Origin: a virus
Virus record (IMG/VR): IMGVR_UViG_3300009285_000570
Span: 1 to 49,243 of that record
DNA: 49,243 bases
Direction: 5' to 3' (one strand)
A program made the translations under genes and the position numbers. Each line of letters starts with the position of its first letter. Within the stretch, counting starts at the first letter, position 1. The notes under the pieces are model-generated. The model searched no databases and was not told the DNA's origin. It saw nothing but the letters and a program-made list of their open reading frames with translations. Of this stretch, positions 29,983-41,485 are shown piece by piece.

Positions 29983-31197
29983 TTAAGCCCTCCCACTTGG
30001 TGGTAAAGGGTACGCCTTATTTAATACTGGTCCCGATTCTGTGTCAGGGCTAGGAATATATTCTACAACAGCCCATATTGTAGACATTTGAACCTCTACT
30101 CCAAAAGCTGTATGTCTAAGCCCAATTTGCATTGAGTCTATATCAGGCGGAGTCCATGCGTTAGAAGTACCAGGCTTAACATAAGAAGTTAATAGTGGGG
30201 TTTTAAGGTAATATTGATTAACACTGTTTATCTGCCAATCTCCATAAGTAGTTGTTATATTAGAACCCTCTAATACCGTACCACTAGCACTCGGCTTGAT
30301 TCTCAAATAACTATAATAGTCGTCATTAGAACATTTTACATAAGCATTAACAGCAACAAGAGTAATCTCTTCAGAGGTTAGCCCAGAATTATCTACATTA
30401 TAATCATCAACACCAGTAACCTCAGGAGAACTTGACGTTTTAACATAATCTGTAGTATTTAACGGAATTTCATCTACTAGCGTATAGTTATTTGAATCAC
30501 CCGCACTACCATCTGTTTTTTGAAGAGTGTTGTTATCCCCCGAAGCGTTAGGTCTTAACACTATAACAGCACCTTCTCCTGGATAACCAGTCTGGTAGCT
30601 TCCAGCACTACTGTTAACAGCAACATCGTCAAAATACCAATCCCCCTGGGTTTGTGACTCTCCAATGAGGTTTCCTCCGAACGCTATAGTGTAAATACCA
30701 GTCCCTAACGTCAAAGAAGAAGAAGAAGCTACAGATTCCCCATCAACCTTTAACTCTGCAATTTCCGAACCTGCCGAAGGACTGTTGTTGTACCTAACCT
30801 CTATCCTATACCATTCTCCTATTGTAAGAGCACTAGAGCTACTTCCTATTTGAGTAGAAGTATTATAGTACAATCCTAGCTGCCTACCAGAACTCAATTT
30901 AACACTAATGTCTCTATCAGCAAAATCTAGATTTCCCTCTCCTAAAAAAAATATCATGTTATCTGCACTGGGAGCAGTATCAACCCTCAAGTAGAATCTA
31001 ATATAAAAATCTCCTGCAGAACCATCATGACCAAAATACACAGCTTTCTTAGTGCCAGAAGATAAACTGTTAAACCTACAAGAGTAACTTCCACCCCTAC
31101 TAACTGAGTCAGTAAATGCACCTGTATGGTTGTAGACCAACATGCCCTCACTTGTATAGCTCTGCTGTTCAAATCCAACAGTTATTAACCTACTCAT
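29983..31197 (-). CDS. Tail fibre protein with ConA/LamG-like lectin domain
   Basis: 404 aa, beta-rich. Residues 1-200 look like a concanavalin-A/laminin-G sandwich (SYSCRFNSLSSGTKKAVYFG, DFYIRFYLRVDTAPSADNM, GEWYRIEVRYNN, GDWYFDDVAVN), the FDDVAV ending being typical of phage LamG domains. The C-terminal half is another beta region ending with Pro-rich PLPPSGRA. Likely binds cell-surface carbohydrate. No hydrolase motif visible. Confidence 0.65.
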   Translation of the reverse strand: MSRLITVGFEQQSYTSEGMLVYNHTGAFTDSVSRGGSYSCRFNSLSSGTKKAVYFGHDGSAGDFYIRFYLRVDTAPSADNMIFFLGEGNLDFADRDISVKLSSGRQLGLYYNTSTQIGSSSSALTIGEWYRIEVRYNNSPSAGSEIAELKVDGESVASSSSLTLGTGIYTIAFGGNLIGESQTQGDWYFDDVAVNSSAGSYQTGYPGEGAVIVLRPNASGDNNTLQKTDGSAGDSNNYTLVDEIPLNTTDYVKTSSSPEVTGVDDYNVDNSGLTSEEITLVAVNAYVKCSNDDYYSYLRIKPSASGTVLEGSNITTTYGDWQINSVNQYYLKTPLLTSYVKPGTSNAWTPPDIDSMQIGLRHTAFGVEVQMSTIWAVVEYIPSPDTESGPVLNKAYPLPPSGRA

Positions 31198-31226
31198 TGT
31201 GTACTCTGCGTAAAATTATATGACTA

Positions 31227-32477
31227 TCAACTAAATACTTCCTTCCACGTGTCCCCTACATTCACCTGTACCTTTGTAACTGGCTTCCACGAATCTCCCA
31301 CATTAACTTTTACTGCTGTTACAGTTTTCCACGAATCACCCACGTTCAACTTCATGTCAGTCCCTGTAGCTCCAGCAGGTACTTCTACTGCAAAGACCTG
31401 TACAAAACCATCAGAACTTACTCCACAGTAGAAGTTTATAAAGTGATTACTGTCTATTTGGTAACACGAATTGTAATTACTACCTATCGTATCAAACTCT
31501 AGACTAGCATTTGCTGTTGTTACTGCCCAAGTAGAAGTGTTCACTGCAAATACTTGTACATAACCATCATCTCCTGTTCCTCTCCAGAAGTTTATAAAGT
31601 GATTACTGTCTACCTGATAGCAAGAATTGTACCATCCTATGTCAGTATCAAACTCTAGACTAGCATTTGCTGTTGTTACTGCCCAGGTGCTCGTATTGAC
31701 CGTGAATACCTGTACAAAACCGTCAAAACCGTCTCCACTGCAGAAGTTAATAAAATGATTACTGTCTATTTGATAACACGAGTTGTGTGTGCCATTAACT
31801 ATATCAAACTCTAGACTAGCATTTGCTGTTGTTACTGCCCAAGTACTTGTACTAACTGTAAATACTTGTACATAACCATCTGTACTACTTCCAGCCCAGA
31901 AGTTTATAAAGTGATTACTGTCTATTTGGTAACACGAATTATAAGAGTTATCTACCGTATCAAACTCTAGACTAGCATTTGCTGTTGTTACTCCCCAAGT
32001 AGAAGTGTTCACTGCAAATACTTGTACATAACCATCCAAATCCCCCGTTCCCTGCCAGAAGTTTATAAAGTGATTACTGTCTATTTGATAACACGAATTA
32101 TAAAGGCCCTTATTCGCCTCAAACTCTAAGCTAGCATTAGCTGTTGTTACTGCCCAAGTACTTGTACTAACTGTAAATACTTGCACAAAACCCTTGCTAA
32201 ACTCTTGCCTCCAGAAGTTAATAAAATGATTACCATCTACCTGGTAACAAGAGTTGTCTGCACCGTATGCTGTATCAAACTCTAGTCTAGCATTTGCTGT
32301 TGTTACTCCCCAAGTAGAAGTGTTCACTGCAAATACTTGTACATAACCATCCAAACCGTCTCCAGCCCAGAAGTTTATAAAGTGATTACTGTCTATTTGA
32401 TAACATGAATTATAAAAACCGTATGCTGTATCAAACTCTAGACTAGCATTTGCTGTTGTTACTGCCCAGTCAGCCAT
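31227..32477 (-). CDS. Seven-repeat protein, probable beta-propeller adhesin
   Basis: 416 aa. Seven near-identical units of about 52 aa with the core VTTANASLEFD...NSCYQIDSNHFINF...DGYVQVF, one per expected blade, make a seven-bladed propeller likely. Each unit has one Cys and a conserved DSNHFINF. After about residue 365 come three short repeats (VNVGDSWKTVT, VNVGDSWKPVT, VNVGDTWKEV), another tail-protein motif. A lectin-like tail component is the best guess. It overlaps the next gene by 1 nt (TAATG). Confidence 0.7.
   Translation of the reverse strand: MADWAVTTANASLEFDTAYGFYNSCYQIDSNHFINFWAGDGLDGYVQVFAVNTSTWGVTTANARLEFDTAYGADNSCYQVDGNHFINFWRQEFSKGFVQVFTVSTSTWAVTTANASLEFEANKGLYNSCYQIDSNHFINFWQGTGDLDGYVQVFAVNTSTWGVTTANASLEFDTVDNSYNSCYQIDSNHFINFWAGSSTDGYVQVFTVSTSTWAVTTANASLEFDIVNGTHNSCYQIDSNHFINFCSGDGFDGFVQVFTVNTSTWAVTTANASLEFDTDIGWYNSCYQVDSNHFINFWRGTGDDGYVQVFAVNTSTWAVTTANASLEFDTIGSNYNSCYQIDSNHFINFYCGVSSDGFVQVFAVEVPAGATGTDMKLNVGDSWKTVTAVKVNVGDSWKPVTKVQVNVGDTWKEVFS
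31430..32470. repeat. Seven 156-bp in-frame tandem repeats
   Basis: Direct repeats of about 52 codons each, recognisable by CAAACTCTAGACTAGCATTT and by GAAGTTTATAAAGTGATTAC (plus strand), recurring every 156-159 bp. Some neighbours differ at only a few bases, so copies are recent or are kept alike by recombination. They encode the blades of the protein above. Confidence 0.85.
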
Positions 32478-33169
32478 TAGTCTTTATACTGAATTAAATT
32501 ATATGTTGTAATATGGAAAGGTCTTACCCTATCGTCTAGCCAAATCTCAAATCCTTCTTTAACAGCCCTTTCACTAAACTCACAATCCTCACTCATAGTC
32601 CTCCTGTCATACTCTTTCCCCTTAACTACCACCTTCTTTTTAAATTTTATATCTCCAAACTCAAAGATATACTCTCCATACTTAGCAAAAAGTTTCTCTA
32701 AAACCTTTCTCTTAACAAGCATACAACCTGTTCCTGCTGCATCAATCCTATGCAAATAATCGTCTTCCTTAAACTTCTCTATATTCTCATAAAGATTTAT
32801 CTTCTTACCATCTGCCTTCACCTCTCTTTTATAAAAAGCACACAAAGGATGAACCCCATTCTTATCAGGATTTCTCCCTAGTATAGGAGCAATTACAATG
32901 TCCTTATCATCCTCTATAAACTTTTCAAGTGTATCTGGTGGTATTGGATTATCGTCATCAACAAAGAAAACATAATCAACCCCATTCTTAAGAGCCTCTA
33001 AAGCAATATTATTTCTAGCCTTGTCTATCCTCTGTCTCTCGACTACCATAAAAGCACAGGGTAAGGGCTTGTGTAATTGTAATAAGCTCTGCACTGTAGC
33101 ACTAGGTATAAACCCACTATAAGAGGGCATACCCACTAAGATTGTTTTATTTTTGTATTTCTGTGACAC
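32477..33169 (-). CDS. GT-A glycosyltransferase, 230 aa
   Basis: Rossmann-like start (TILVGMPSYSGFIPSATVQSL), then YVFFVDDDNPIPPDTLEKF with the DxD-type motif at 71-73, and a later acidic catalytic region (MSEDCEFSERAVKEGFEIWLDD). It resembles GT2-like or Anp1-like enzymes of phages and bacteria. It sits between the propeller and collagen-like fibre genes and is translationally linked to both sides (1-nt and 23-nt overlaps), which suggests that it modifies fibres. Confidence 0.8.
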   Translation of the reverse strand: MSQKYKNKTILVGMPSYSGFIPSATVQSLLQLHKPLPCAFMVVERQRIDKARNNIALEALKNGVDYVFFVDDDNPIPPDTLEKFIEDDKDIVIAPILGRNPDKNGVHPLCAFYKREVKADGKKINLYENIEKFKEDDYLHRIDAAGTGCMLVKRKVLEKLFAKYGEYIFEFGDIKFKKKVVVKGKEYDRRTMSEDCEFSERAVKEGFEIWLDDRVRPFHITTYNLIQYKD

Positions 33170-33401
33170 TCTCTTTTGTGAGTGAAATTATAGATTCCTC
33201 TTGCTGAGCTATCCTCTGCAAGGTTTCATCTTTTATTCTCTGATAGTAGGTAGTCTTCTCTTCATCTGCACTTTCGACAGCTATTTTCCCGTCAATTTCT
33301 TTAACATAAAGACTGTCTCTAAGGTGAGACTCCTCTATCCCTTTTATGTATTCTGCCTTAATAGCATTCTGCTCTTCTGTTGTAAGGTATGTATACTCCA
33401 T
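33147..33401 (-). CDS. Small hypothetical protein, 84 aa
   Basis: 84 aa, helical and charged (LTTEEQNAIKAEYIKGIEESHLRDSLYVKEID, RIAQQEESIISLTKE). Lies between a fibre gene and a glycosyltransferase and overlaps the latter by 23 nt. Small acidic helical proteins in this position are often fibre-assembly chaperones. Not recognised. Confidence 0.5.
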   Translation of the reverse strand: MEYTYLTTEEQNAIKAEYIKGIEESHLRDSLYVKEIDGKIAVESADEEKTTYYQRIKDETLQRIAQQEESIISLTKESVTEIQK

Positions 33402-33426
33402 TCAAATAAAAATAATAAATTAAATA

Positions 33427-37366
<3,940 letters not shown>

Positions 37367-37368
37367 TC

Positions 37369-37650
37369 TTAAGATTCGGTAAAGTTACGTCTAACCCATG
37401 TTGAAATTTTTGTGTTTATCTCTTTCCAGTTACCTAAATACCCAAGGAGAATTTGATATAAATCCTCTGTAAGTATCTTATCATCCGTTCCCTCTTCTAC
37501 TAAATAGAAGGGGTTCCCACTTGTAGTTGTTATATCTGAGTCACCAAATGTAGAGGTATCTGCATCCACTCTTTCAAAAGCAGAGGCAGTAGCCCCTATA
37601 TCTGTATCACTCCAGGAGCTGGTAGTAGTTATATCTCTCCTGTTAAACAT
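37369..37650 (-). CDS. Small hypothetical fibre-cluster protein, 93 aa
   Basis: 93 aa. The first half is Thr/Ser/Asp-rich with the repeated phrase [12 protein letters not shown] and [10 protein letters not shown]; the second half is helical ([29 protein letters not shown]). Not recognised. It starts 4 nt after the previous gene and ends 2 nt before the collar-fibre gene, so it is probably a virion or fibre-attachment protein. Confidence 0.5.
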   Translation of the reverse strand: MFNRRDITTTSSWSDTDIGATASAFERVDADTSTFGDSDITTTSGNPFYLVEEGTDDKILTEDLYQILLGYLGNWKEINTKISTWVRRNFTES

Positions 37651-37654
37651 GCTC

Positions 37655-38020
37655 TTAGTAGTCTAATATTAACCACGCACTGTTTGAACCGTCCGTTGAT
37701 ACGTCTGCTGTTACCTTTATAGTATCAAAGGTATCCTCTGAGCTCATTGTTAGAAAACCTACTCCGTCTGCACTTAAGGTTAAGCTTGCTACCCTTGTTG
37801 GCATTTGAGCATTTGTGTTGGTCACATTACTTATCCACTTATTATATGTGGTTAAGTCTGCACCTACCCCTACAGTTGCTGAGAATACAGTATTTCCACT
37901 AGTGTGGCTTGCCCTCTTACAGACCAATACTACTTTCTTTGCACCAAGAATACTTACTGCACCACTTGTCTTATCAGCTGTCTGGCTTTCAAACAAAGGT
38001 ATAATTCTTCTTCTCTCCAT
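37655..38020 (-). CDS. Hypothetical structural protein, 121 aa
   Basis: 121 aa, beta-rich (GAVSILGAKKVVLVCKRASHTSGNTVFSATVG, RVASLTLSADGVGFLTMSS, TIKVTADVSTDGSNSAWLIL), consistent with a small immunoglobulin-like or fibre-base domain. Unrecognised. The upstream hairpin at 38058-38075 and an A/T-rich leader separate it from the previous gene. Confidence 0.5.
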   Translation of the reverse strand: MERRRIIPLFESQTADKTSGAVSILGAKKVVLVCKRASHTSGNTVFSATVGVGADLTTYNKWISNVTNTNAQMPTRVASLTLSADGVGFLTMSSEDTFDTIKVTADVSTDGSNSAWLILDY

Positions 38021-38057
38021 TTAATTATATTATTATATTAAATATTAATAACTAATC

Positions 38058-38075
38058 ACAGCCCCGTAGGGCTGT
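38058..38075 (-). terminator. Strong 7-bp hairpin after gene 38086-38541
   Basis: ACAGCCC (38058-38064), tetraloop, GGGCTGT (38069-38075). On the transcribed minus strand the loop reads TACG. No T-run follows at once (GATTAGTTATT), so it may act as a weak terminator or as a 3' end stabiliser that sets expression between the neighbouring structural genes. Confidence 0.5.
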
Positions 38076-38085
38076 CCATTAACTA

Positions 38086-38541
38086 TTAATCTGCTGGTGG
38101 ACTTGTTACTTCTCCAGTTGAACTGAAGTTGAGTAAAATCCATTGTGTTGCTGACTTGCAAGTTGCCTCAAATGAAGCATTTGCTGCCAATGCACACTCT
38201 ACTGCCGCACCTGTAGTCCCGTTGAGGGCTATAGATGATGGTGCAGAACTTCTTATTTCACAACCTGTTCCTGCAATAGCTCCTCTTACTACTTTACCAA
38301 CAACTGGTGCTGGTAAGATAGCAATATTGTTTGCTCCTGCTGATGTGATTGTTACAAAGTCTGTATTAGCTGGCATGGCTACACCCGTAGTGTTTGTGGT
38401 TACTGCTCCAGCTACCTTGGTTACATACCCAGTTATATTACCAGTTATGTTTCCAGTTACATTTCCAGTTACATTACCTGTTAAGTTTCCAGTGAAACCT
38501 CCCGCTGTAATGGTCTGTGCTGTATGAAATCTGTTTGACAT
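38086..38541 (-). CDS. Tail-fibre/decoration-like protein with TGN repeats
   Basis: 151 aa. Residues 14-42 are a short repeat (GGFTGNLTGNVTGNVTGN, then ITGNITGYVT) as in trimeric fibre shafts. A beta domain follows (FVTITSAGANNIAILPAPVVGKVVRGAIAG) with CEIRSSAPSSIALNG. Possibly a head fibre or decoration protein, given that it follows the capsid gene. Not identified further. Confidence 0.55.
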   Translation of the reverse strand: MSNRFHTAQTITAGGFTGNLTGNVTGNVTGNITGNITGYVTKVAGAVTTNTTGVAMPANTDFVTITSAGANNIAILPAPVVGKVVRGAIAGTGCEIRSSAPSSIALNGTTGAAVECALAANASFEATCKSATQWILLNFSSTGEVTSPPAD

Positions 38542-38574
38542 TTTTATTATCTATTAACTAATATATTTTCCCTC

Positions 38575-38642
38575 ACTTATCCCTGAGGTCAACTTAGTTG
38601 TTGGGAGGCAGAGTTATACTCCCCTGCCATGAGTCCACACTA
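38575..38642 (-). other. Structured region after the capsid gene
   Basis: The 101-bp gap between the capsid stop (38643) and the next start holds inverted repeats. On the minus strand GGCAG...CTGCC with GGGA...TCCC lie interleaved (38609-38634), and CCTCA...TGAGG follows near 38575-38592. It may be a processing or attenuation site that makes capsid mRNA more abundant than downstream messages. No T-run. Confidence 0.4.
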
Positions 38643-39644
38643 TTAAGCTGTGTGTGTAGAACCGTCTCCAAGACTTCCTACAATACCCTGCCATCCGGAA
38701 ACTCCGTAAGCATATACGTCTGCTACCTTAGCATACATAACGTCGGTATCTTCATCTTCCCAAGCCTTTATCTCAAAGTTCTGAAGTTGTTTGAACTTCA
38801 AAAGTCTTCCAGTAAATGATGGGTCAATTAAGAAGTATCTCTTGTCGTAAGTTACTCTATCTGTAGAAGCTGTTTCGCCTCTGTTATAAGCAAATCTCCA
38901 TGACATGTATGGGTTTACCAATACATCCATGTTTCTTCCCTTGAAGTAGTTGACAGATTCGTCAACGCTTCCTGGAACCATATCTGCTTCAGCTATTTGT
39001 AATGCTTCCTCTCTGTTATAAGGGGTTACCATTAATATTAGCTTACTCTCTAGACCGATGTTAAGAGGAATACCCTTGTTAGAGAATACCTCATACATTA
39101 CATCTTCTAAATCTTTCAATGCGTCATAAGAAAGTGCATCTTGTACACCATCTAAGAAGGTGTTCCTTTGTGCAGTTCCACCATCTTTTCTAGGATGCTG
39201 TACTGAAATCAAAGGCATTCCATCACCGTATAATACAGTGTTGTCGAATGCATTTCTAAATATTGAGAAGGCATTTATATCCCTTCCCTGAGCTGCTTTT
39301 CTTGCAAGCTCTCTTGACATATCCTCTGCTTGAGCGATACTATACTGGTCTACTTTGTTAAGTAAACTAGAGATAGCCATCTTTCTCTTATAAGTGTTTA
39401 GCTCATACCTGTATGTGTACCCGATTAAGAGTTCATCTTCAGGAGATGCTGCTGATTCACCTACTAGTTCAGGATAGTCAATGCCAGACCAACTTGAGTC
39501 GTCCTCGAAGAGTTTGTTTGTGGTTTCTACAGAGAAAAGCTTACTGAGTAATGTTTTTACCATTACGTTGTCTGCTTCCTCTTGAATCCAGTTTTCAACT
39601 CCGCATACTGTTAGTTCTGGGTATGTACTTGTTATCATAGCCAT
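38643..39644 (-). CDS. Major capsid protein (Mu gpT/HK97-like)
   Basis: 333 aa. Features seen in gpT-type capsid proteins: E-loop-like region with YRYELNTYKRKMAIS, a long helix AQAEDMSRELARKAAQGRDINAF, the phrase VLYGDGMPLISVQHPRKDGG, a beta hinge (KLILMVTPYNREEALQ) and the final domain (VLVNPYMSWRFAY, YFLIDP). Position after a scaffold and a probable decoration protein agrees. Its length is near the family norm. Start ATG (MAMITSTYPEL) has an A/T-rich leader. Confidence 0.82.
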   Translation of the reverse strand: MAMITSTYPELTVCGVENWIQEEADNVMVKTLLSKLFSVETTNKLFEDDSSWSGIDYPELVGESAASPEDELLIGYTYRYELNTYKRKMAISSLLNKVDQYSIAQAEDMSRELARKAAQGRDINAFSIFRNAFDNTVLYGDGMPLISVQHPRKDGGTAQRNTFLDGVQDALSYDALKDLEDVMYEVFSNKGIPLNIGLESKLILMVTPYNREEALQIAEADMVPGSVDESVNYFKGRNMDVLVNPYMSWRFAYNRGETASTDRVTYDKRYFLIDPSFTGRLLKFKQLQNFEIKAWEDEDTDVMYAKVADVYAYGVSGWQGIVGSLGDGSTHTA

Positions 39645-39670
39645 TGCTATCTAAAAATCAAAATTAATTA

Positions 39671-40207
39671 TTAAGCTCCTACGTTTCCGTTACTCTGGTT
39701 TTCTACCAATTTAACGTCTACAAAGTTACCCTTACCAGGTTGACCTACAATTAAGAACTGTAGCTGGCTTGCTGAAGTGTTACTCTCATCAAGTTTTCTC
39801 TCGTCTGTGGTTAATACATCAATGTAATAACCTACTAAATCGGAACCAGTTGTGGTTCCCAATGTTGCATCTGCTTCTGCTCTTATTATGTCATTAGGTA
39901 GAATTGGTTCTACTAATGCATAAACGGTTTCAACAGTTACGTTATCACTAGCTGCGGTGAATGAAACACCATCTACTAATGTACCGTCATGTGCTGTATC
40001 TAGAGCGTTCTCTAAAGGTGTCATTCCTGACCCCATTACCCATCCTCTACATATTCCGTAGATAGGGTCTGATACTGCGTCTGCTCCGTCTACCCCTGTA
40101 GCAACGACCTTAACAGTTCCGCCGTTATATACGACTCCGCTGTTAATTACTGGCCATCTCTCTAGTGGTCTACTTGATGCACCATCTGCATATTTTATAA
40201 TTTTCAT
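39671..40207 (-). CDS. Probable capsid decoration/stabilisation protein
   Basis: 178 aa, beta-rich with a Gly-rich middle (PIYGICRGWVMGSGMTPLE) and charged ends. It lies directly before the capsid gene in the transcript, where head decoration or DUF2190-like proteins are usual. The start MKIIKYADGASSRPLERWP is typical of small head proteins. Assigned by position and composition only. Confidence 0.55.
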   Translation of the reverse strand: MKIIKYADGASSRPLERWPVINSGVVYNGGTVKVVATGVDGADAVSDPIYGICRGWVMGSGMTPLENALDTAHDGTLVDGVSFTAASDNVTVETVYALVEPILPNDIIRAEADATLGTTTGSDLVGYYIDVLTTDERKLDESNTSASQLQFLIVGQPGKGNFVDVKLVENQSNGNVGA

Positions 40208-40224
40208 TATACAAATGTTTTAAA

Positions 40225-41103
40225 TTATCTATTTTTTTGTGCCAATCTCTCGGCGTATTTCCTCCTGAGTTCATTGACTGCTTCACCCTTGAGTCCTTTT
40301 CTTTGGACTTCTGACTGAATGAATGCCTCATCTCTAGCGGGTAGTTTTATTGTCTCTTCAGACTTCGCACTACCACCACTAAATCCTCGGGTTATTCCTC
40401 CCGTCATAGAATCCCGGACTCCCTCTGTGTAGCCCTCATCTCTGATTGCCTCAGGGTCCAAAATCCTCTTCCTTGCAACTTCTAGGGCCTCTTGTGGTTT
40501 GTATCCAAACTCCTGGTCAAGCATTGCTGCTGTTGCCCTTATAGATTCTTGTACTGTATTGGGGAGTTTTTGATTCTCCTCTCTACTGAAAAAGTCTCTC
40601 GTTGCACTTACCTGCATCTCCCATTTATCTCTCTCTTGAGAGTCCAACCTGTTCATCCATGATTGTCTAATTGGGTCCACTTGCTGTGGAACTAGACCAT
40701 CTGATGGAGGTGGCGTACCGGCGGGTTTCTCTGTTACCTTACTCGTGAGTTTGGATGGTGCTATCTTCGTATCATAGATATTCATATAGTACTCCTTCTC
40801 TTGAGGGGAGAGTCCCTGCTCGTTAACGAACTCTTCGTAATCCTCTCTAGTCTTGGTTATTCGGTTGAGAAGTTTAGACTGTGCATCCTCTGCCTGTCGT
40901 CTATATGTCTCGGCCTCTTCCTTGATTCGAGCGGCTTCCTTAGAACTGTCGCTATACCTTTTCTTCCAGTCGACGCTGTCATCCTGAGTTAAATTAGGAC
41001 TATCTTCGTTACCACCCTCAGGAGTGGAGGAAGACTCTGTAGCGGAGGATGAGGTTACTGTCTCGTCGACAGGGCTCTTCTCCTGAAAATCTACTTCTGC
41101 CAT
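40225..41103 (-). CDS. Scaffolding protein
   Basis: 292 aa, low-complexity acidic N-terminus (EKSPVDETVTSSSATESSSTPEGGNE), a long charged coiled coil (DSSKEAARIKEEAETYRRQAEDAQSKLLN), a Pro-rich linker (KPAGTPPPSDG) and a basic helical end (FIQSEVQRKGLKGEAVNELRRKYAERLAQKNR). This is the normal plan of phage scaffolds: disordered, helical, basic capsid-binding tail. Order portal-scaffold-decoration-capsid agrees. Confidence 0.72.
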   Translation of the reverse strand: MAEVDFQEKSPVDETVTSSSATESSSTPEGGNEDSPNLTQDDSVDWKKRYSDSSKEAARIKEEAETYRRQAEDAQSKLLNRITKTREDYEEFVNEQGLSPQEKEYYMNIYDTKIAPSKLTSKVTEKPAGTPPPSDGLVPQQVDPIRQSWMNRLDSQERDKWEMQVSATRDFFSREENQKLPNTVQESIRATAAMLDQEFGYKPQEALEVARKRILDPEAIRDEGYTEGVRDSMTGGITRGFSGGSAKSEETIKLPARDEAFIQSEVQRKGLKGEAVNELRRKYAERLAQKNR

Positions 41104-41194
41104 GCTATGTTGTTAAAGAATTTATCTAGCCATAAAGGCTCTTATTGCCTAGCCTCGAGAACTAGTCTCAAGAACTTTTATGGTTACTATAGTT

Positions 41195-41224
41195 ATTATA
41201 CTATAAGTCTATGTTATTTGTCAA
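41195..41224 (-). promoter_or_regulatory. Late promoter of the head genes
   Basis: Minus strand: TTGACA (41219-41224), 18 bp, TATAAT (41195-41200). It overlaps the last codons of the small gene 41214-41468. An ACTATAGT site at 41186-41193 covers the expected start, so a bound protein could block it. A leader of about 85 nt precedes the scaffold gene. Confidence 0.7.
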
Positions 41225-41468
41225 GCCCATCTCTTATTTTCTCTACCTCTTGTATCATCCATAAGATAGAGCCCGTACCAAATTTGAGCTTGTTTGCTAG
41301 TGCTAGCATCTTATCTCTATCTTCTGCTGGAGCTATCATTATCTCCCTTTCTGTCTCTAATACAAAGGTGTGAACCATCTCTTTAATAAACTGCCACCCC
41401 TCCATCTCTGCTACTGCGGCCACCTTTCTTCTATTGTCCCTTATTTCCTCTTTAGTATATTTATCCAT
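41214..41468 (-). CDS. Small helical protein between portal and scaffold, 84 aa
   Basis: 84 aa, helical and charged (YTKEEIRDNRRKVAAVAEMEGWQFIKEMVHTF, AEDRDKMLALANKLKFGTGSILWMIQEVEKI). Not recognised. Position suggests a head-assembly or portal-associated small protein. Its stop codon overlaps the -35 of the head promoter. Confidence 0.55.
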   Translation of the reverse strand: MDKYTKEEIRDNRRKVAAVAEMEGWQFIKEMVHTFVLETEREIMIAPAEDRDKMLALANKLKFGTGSILWMIQEVEKIRDGLDK

Positions 41469-41485
41469 TACTGGTTATTAAAAAT

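Noticed and set aside
31430-32470. Regular repeats that could suggest a CRISPR array
   Set aside because: The period is 156 bp, the units are in frame and wholly coding, and the repeats are longer than the variable parts. No cas genes.
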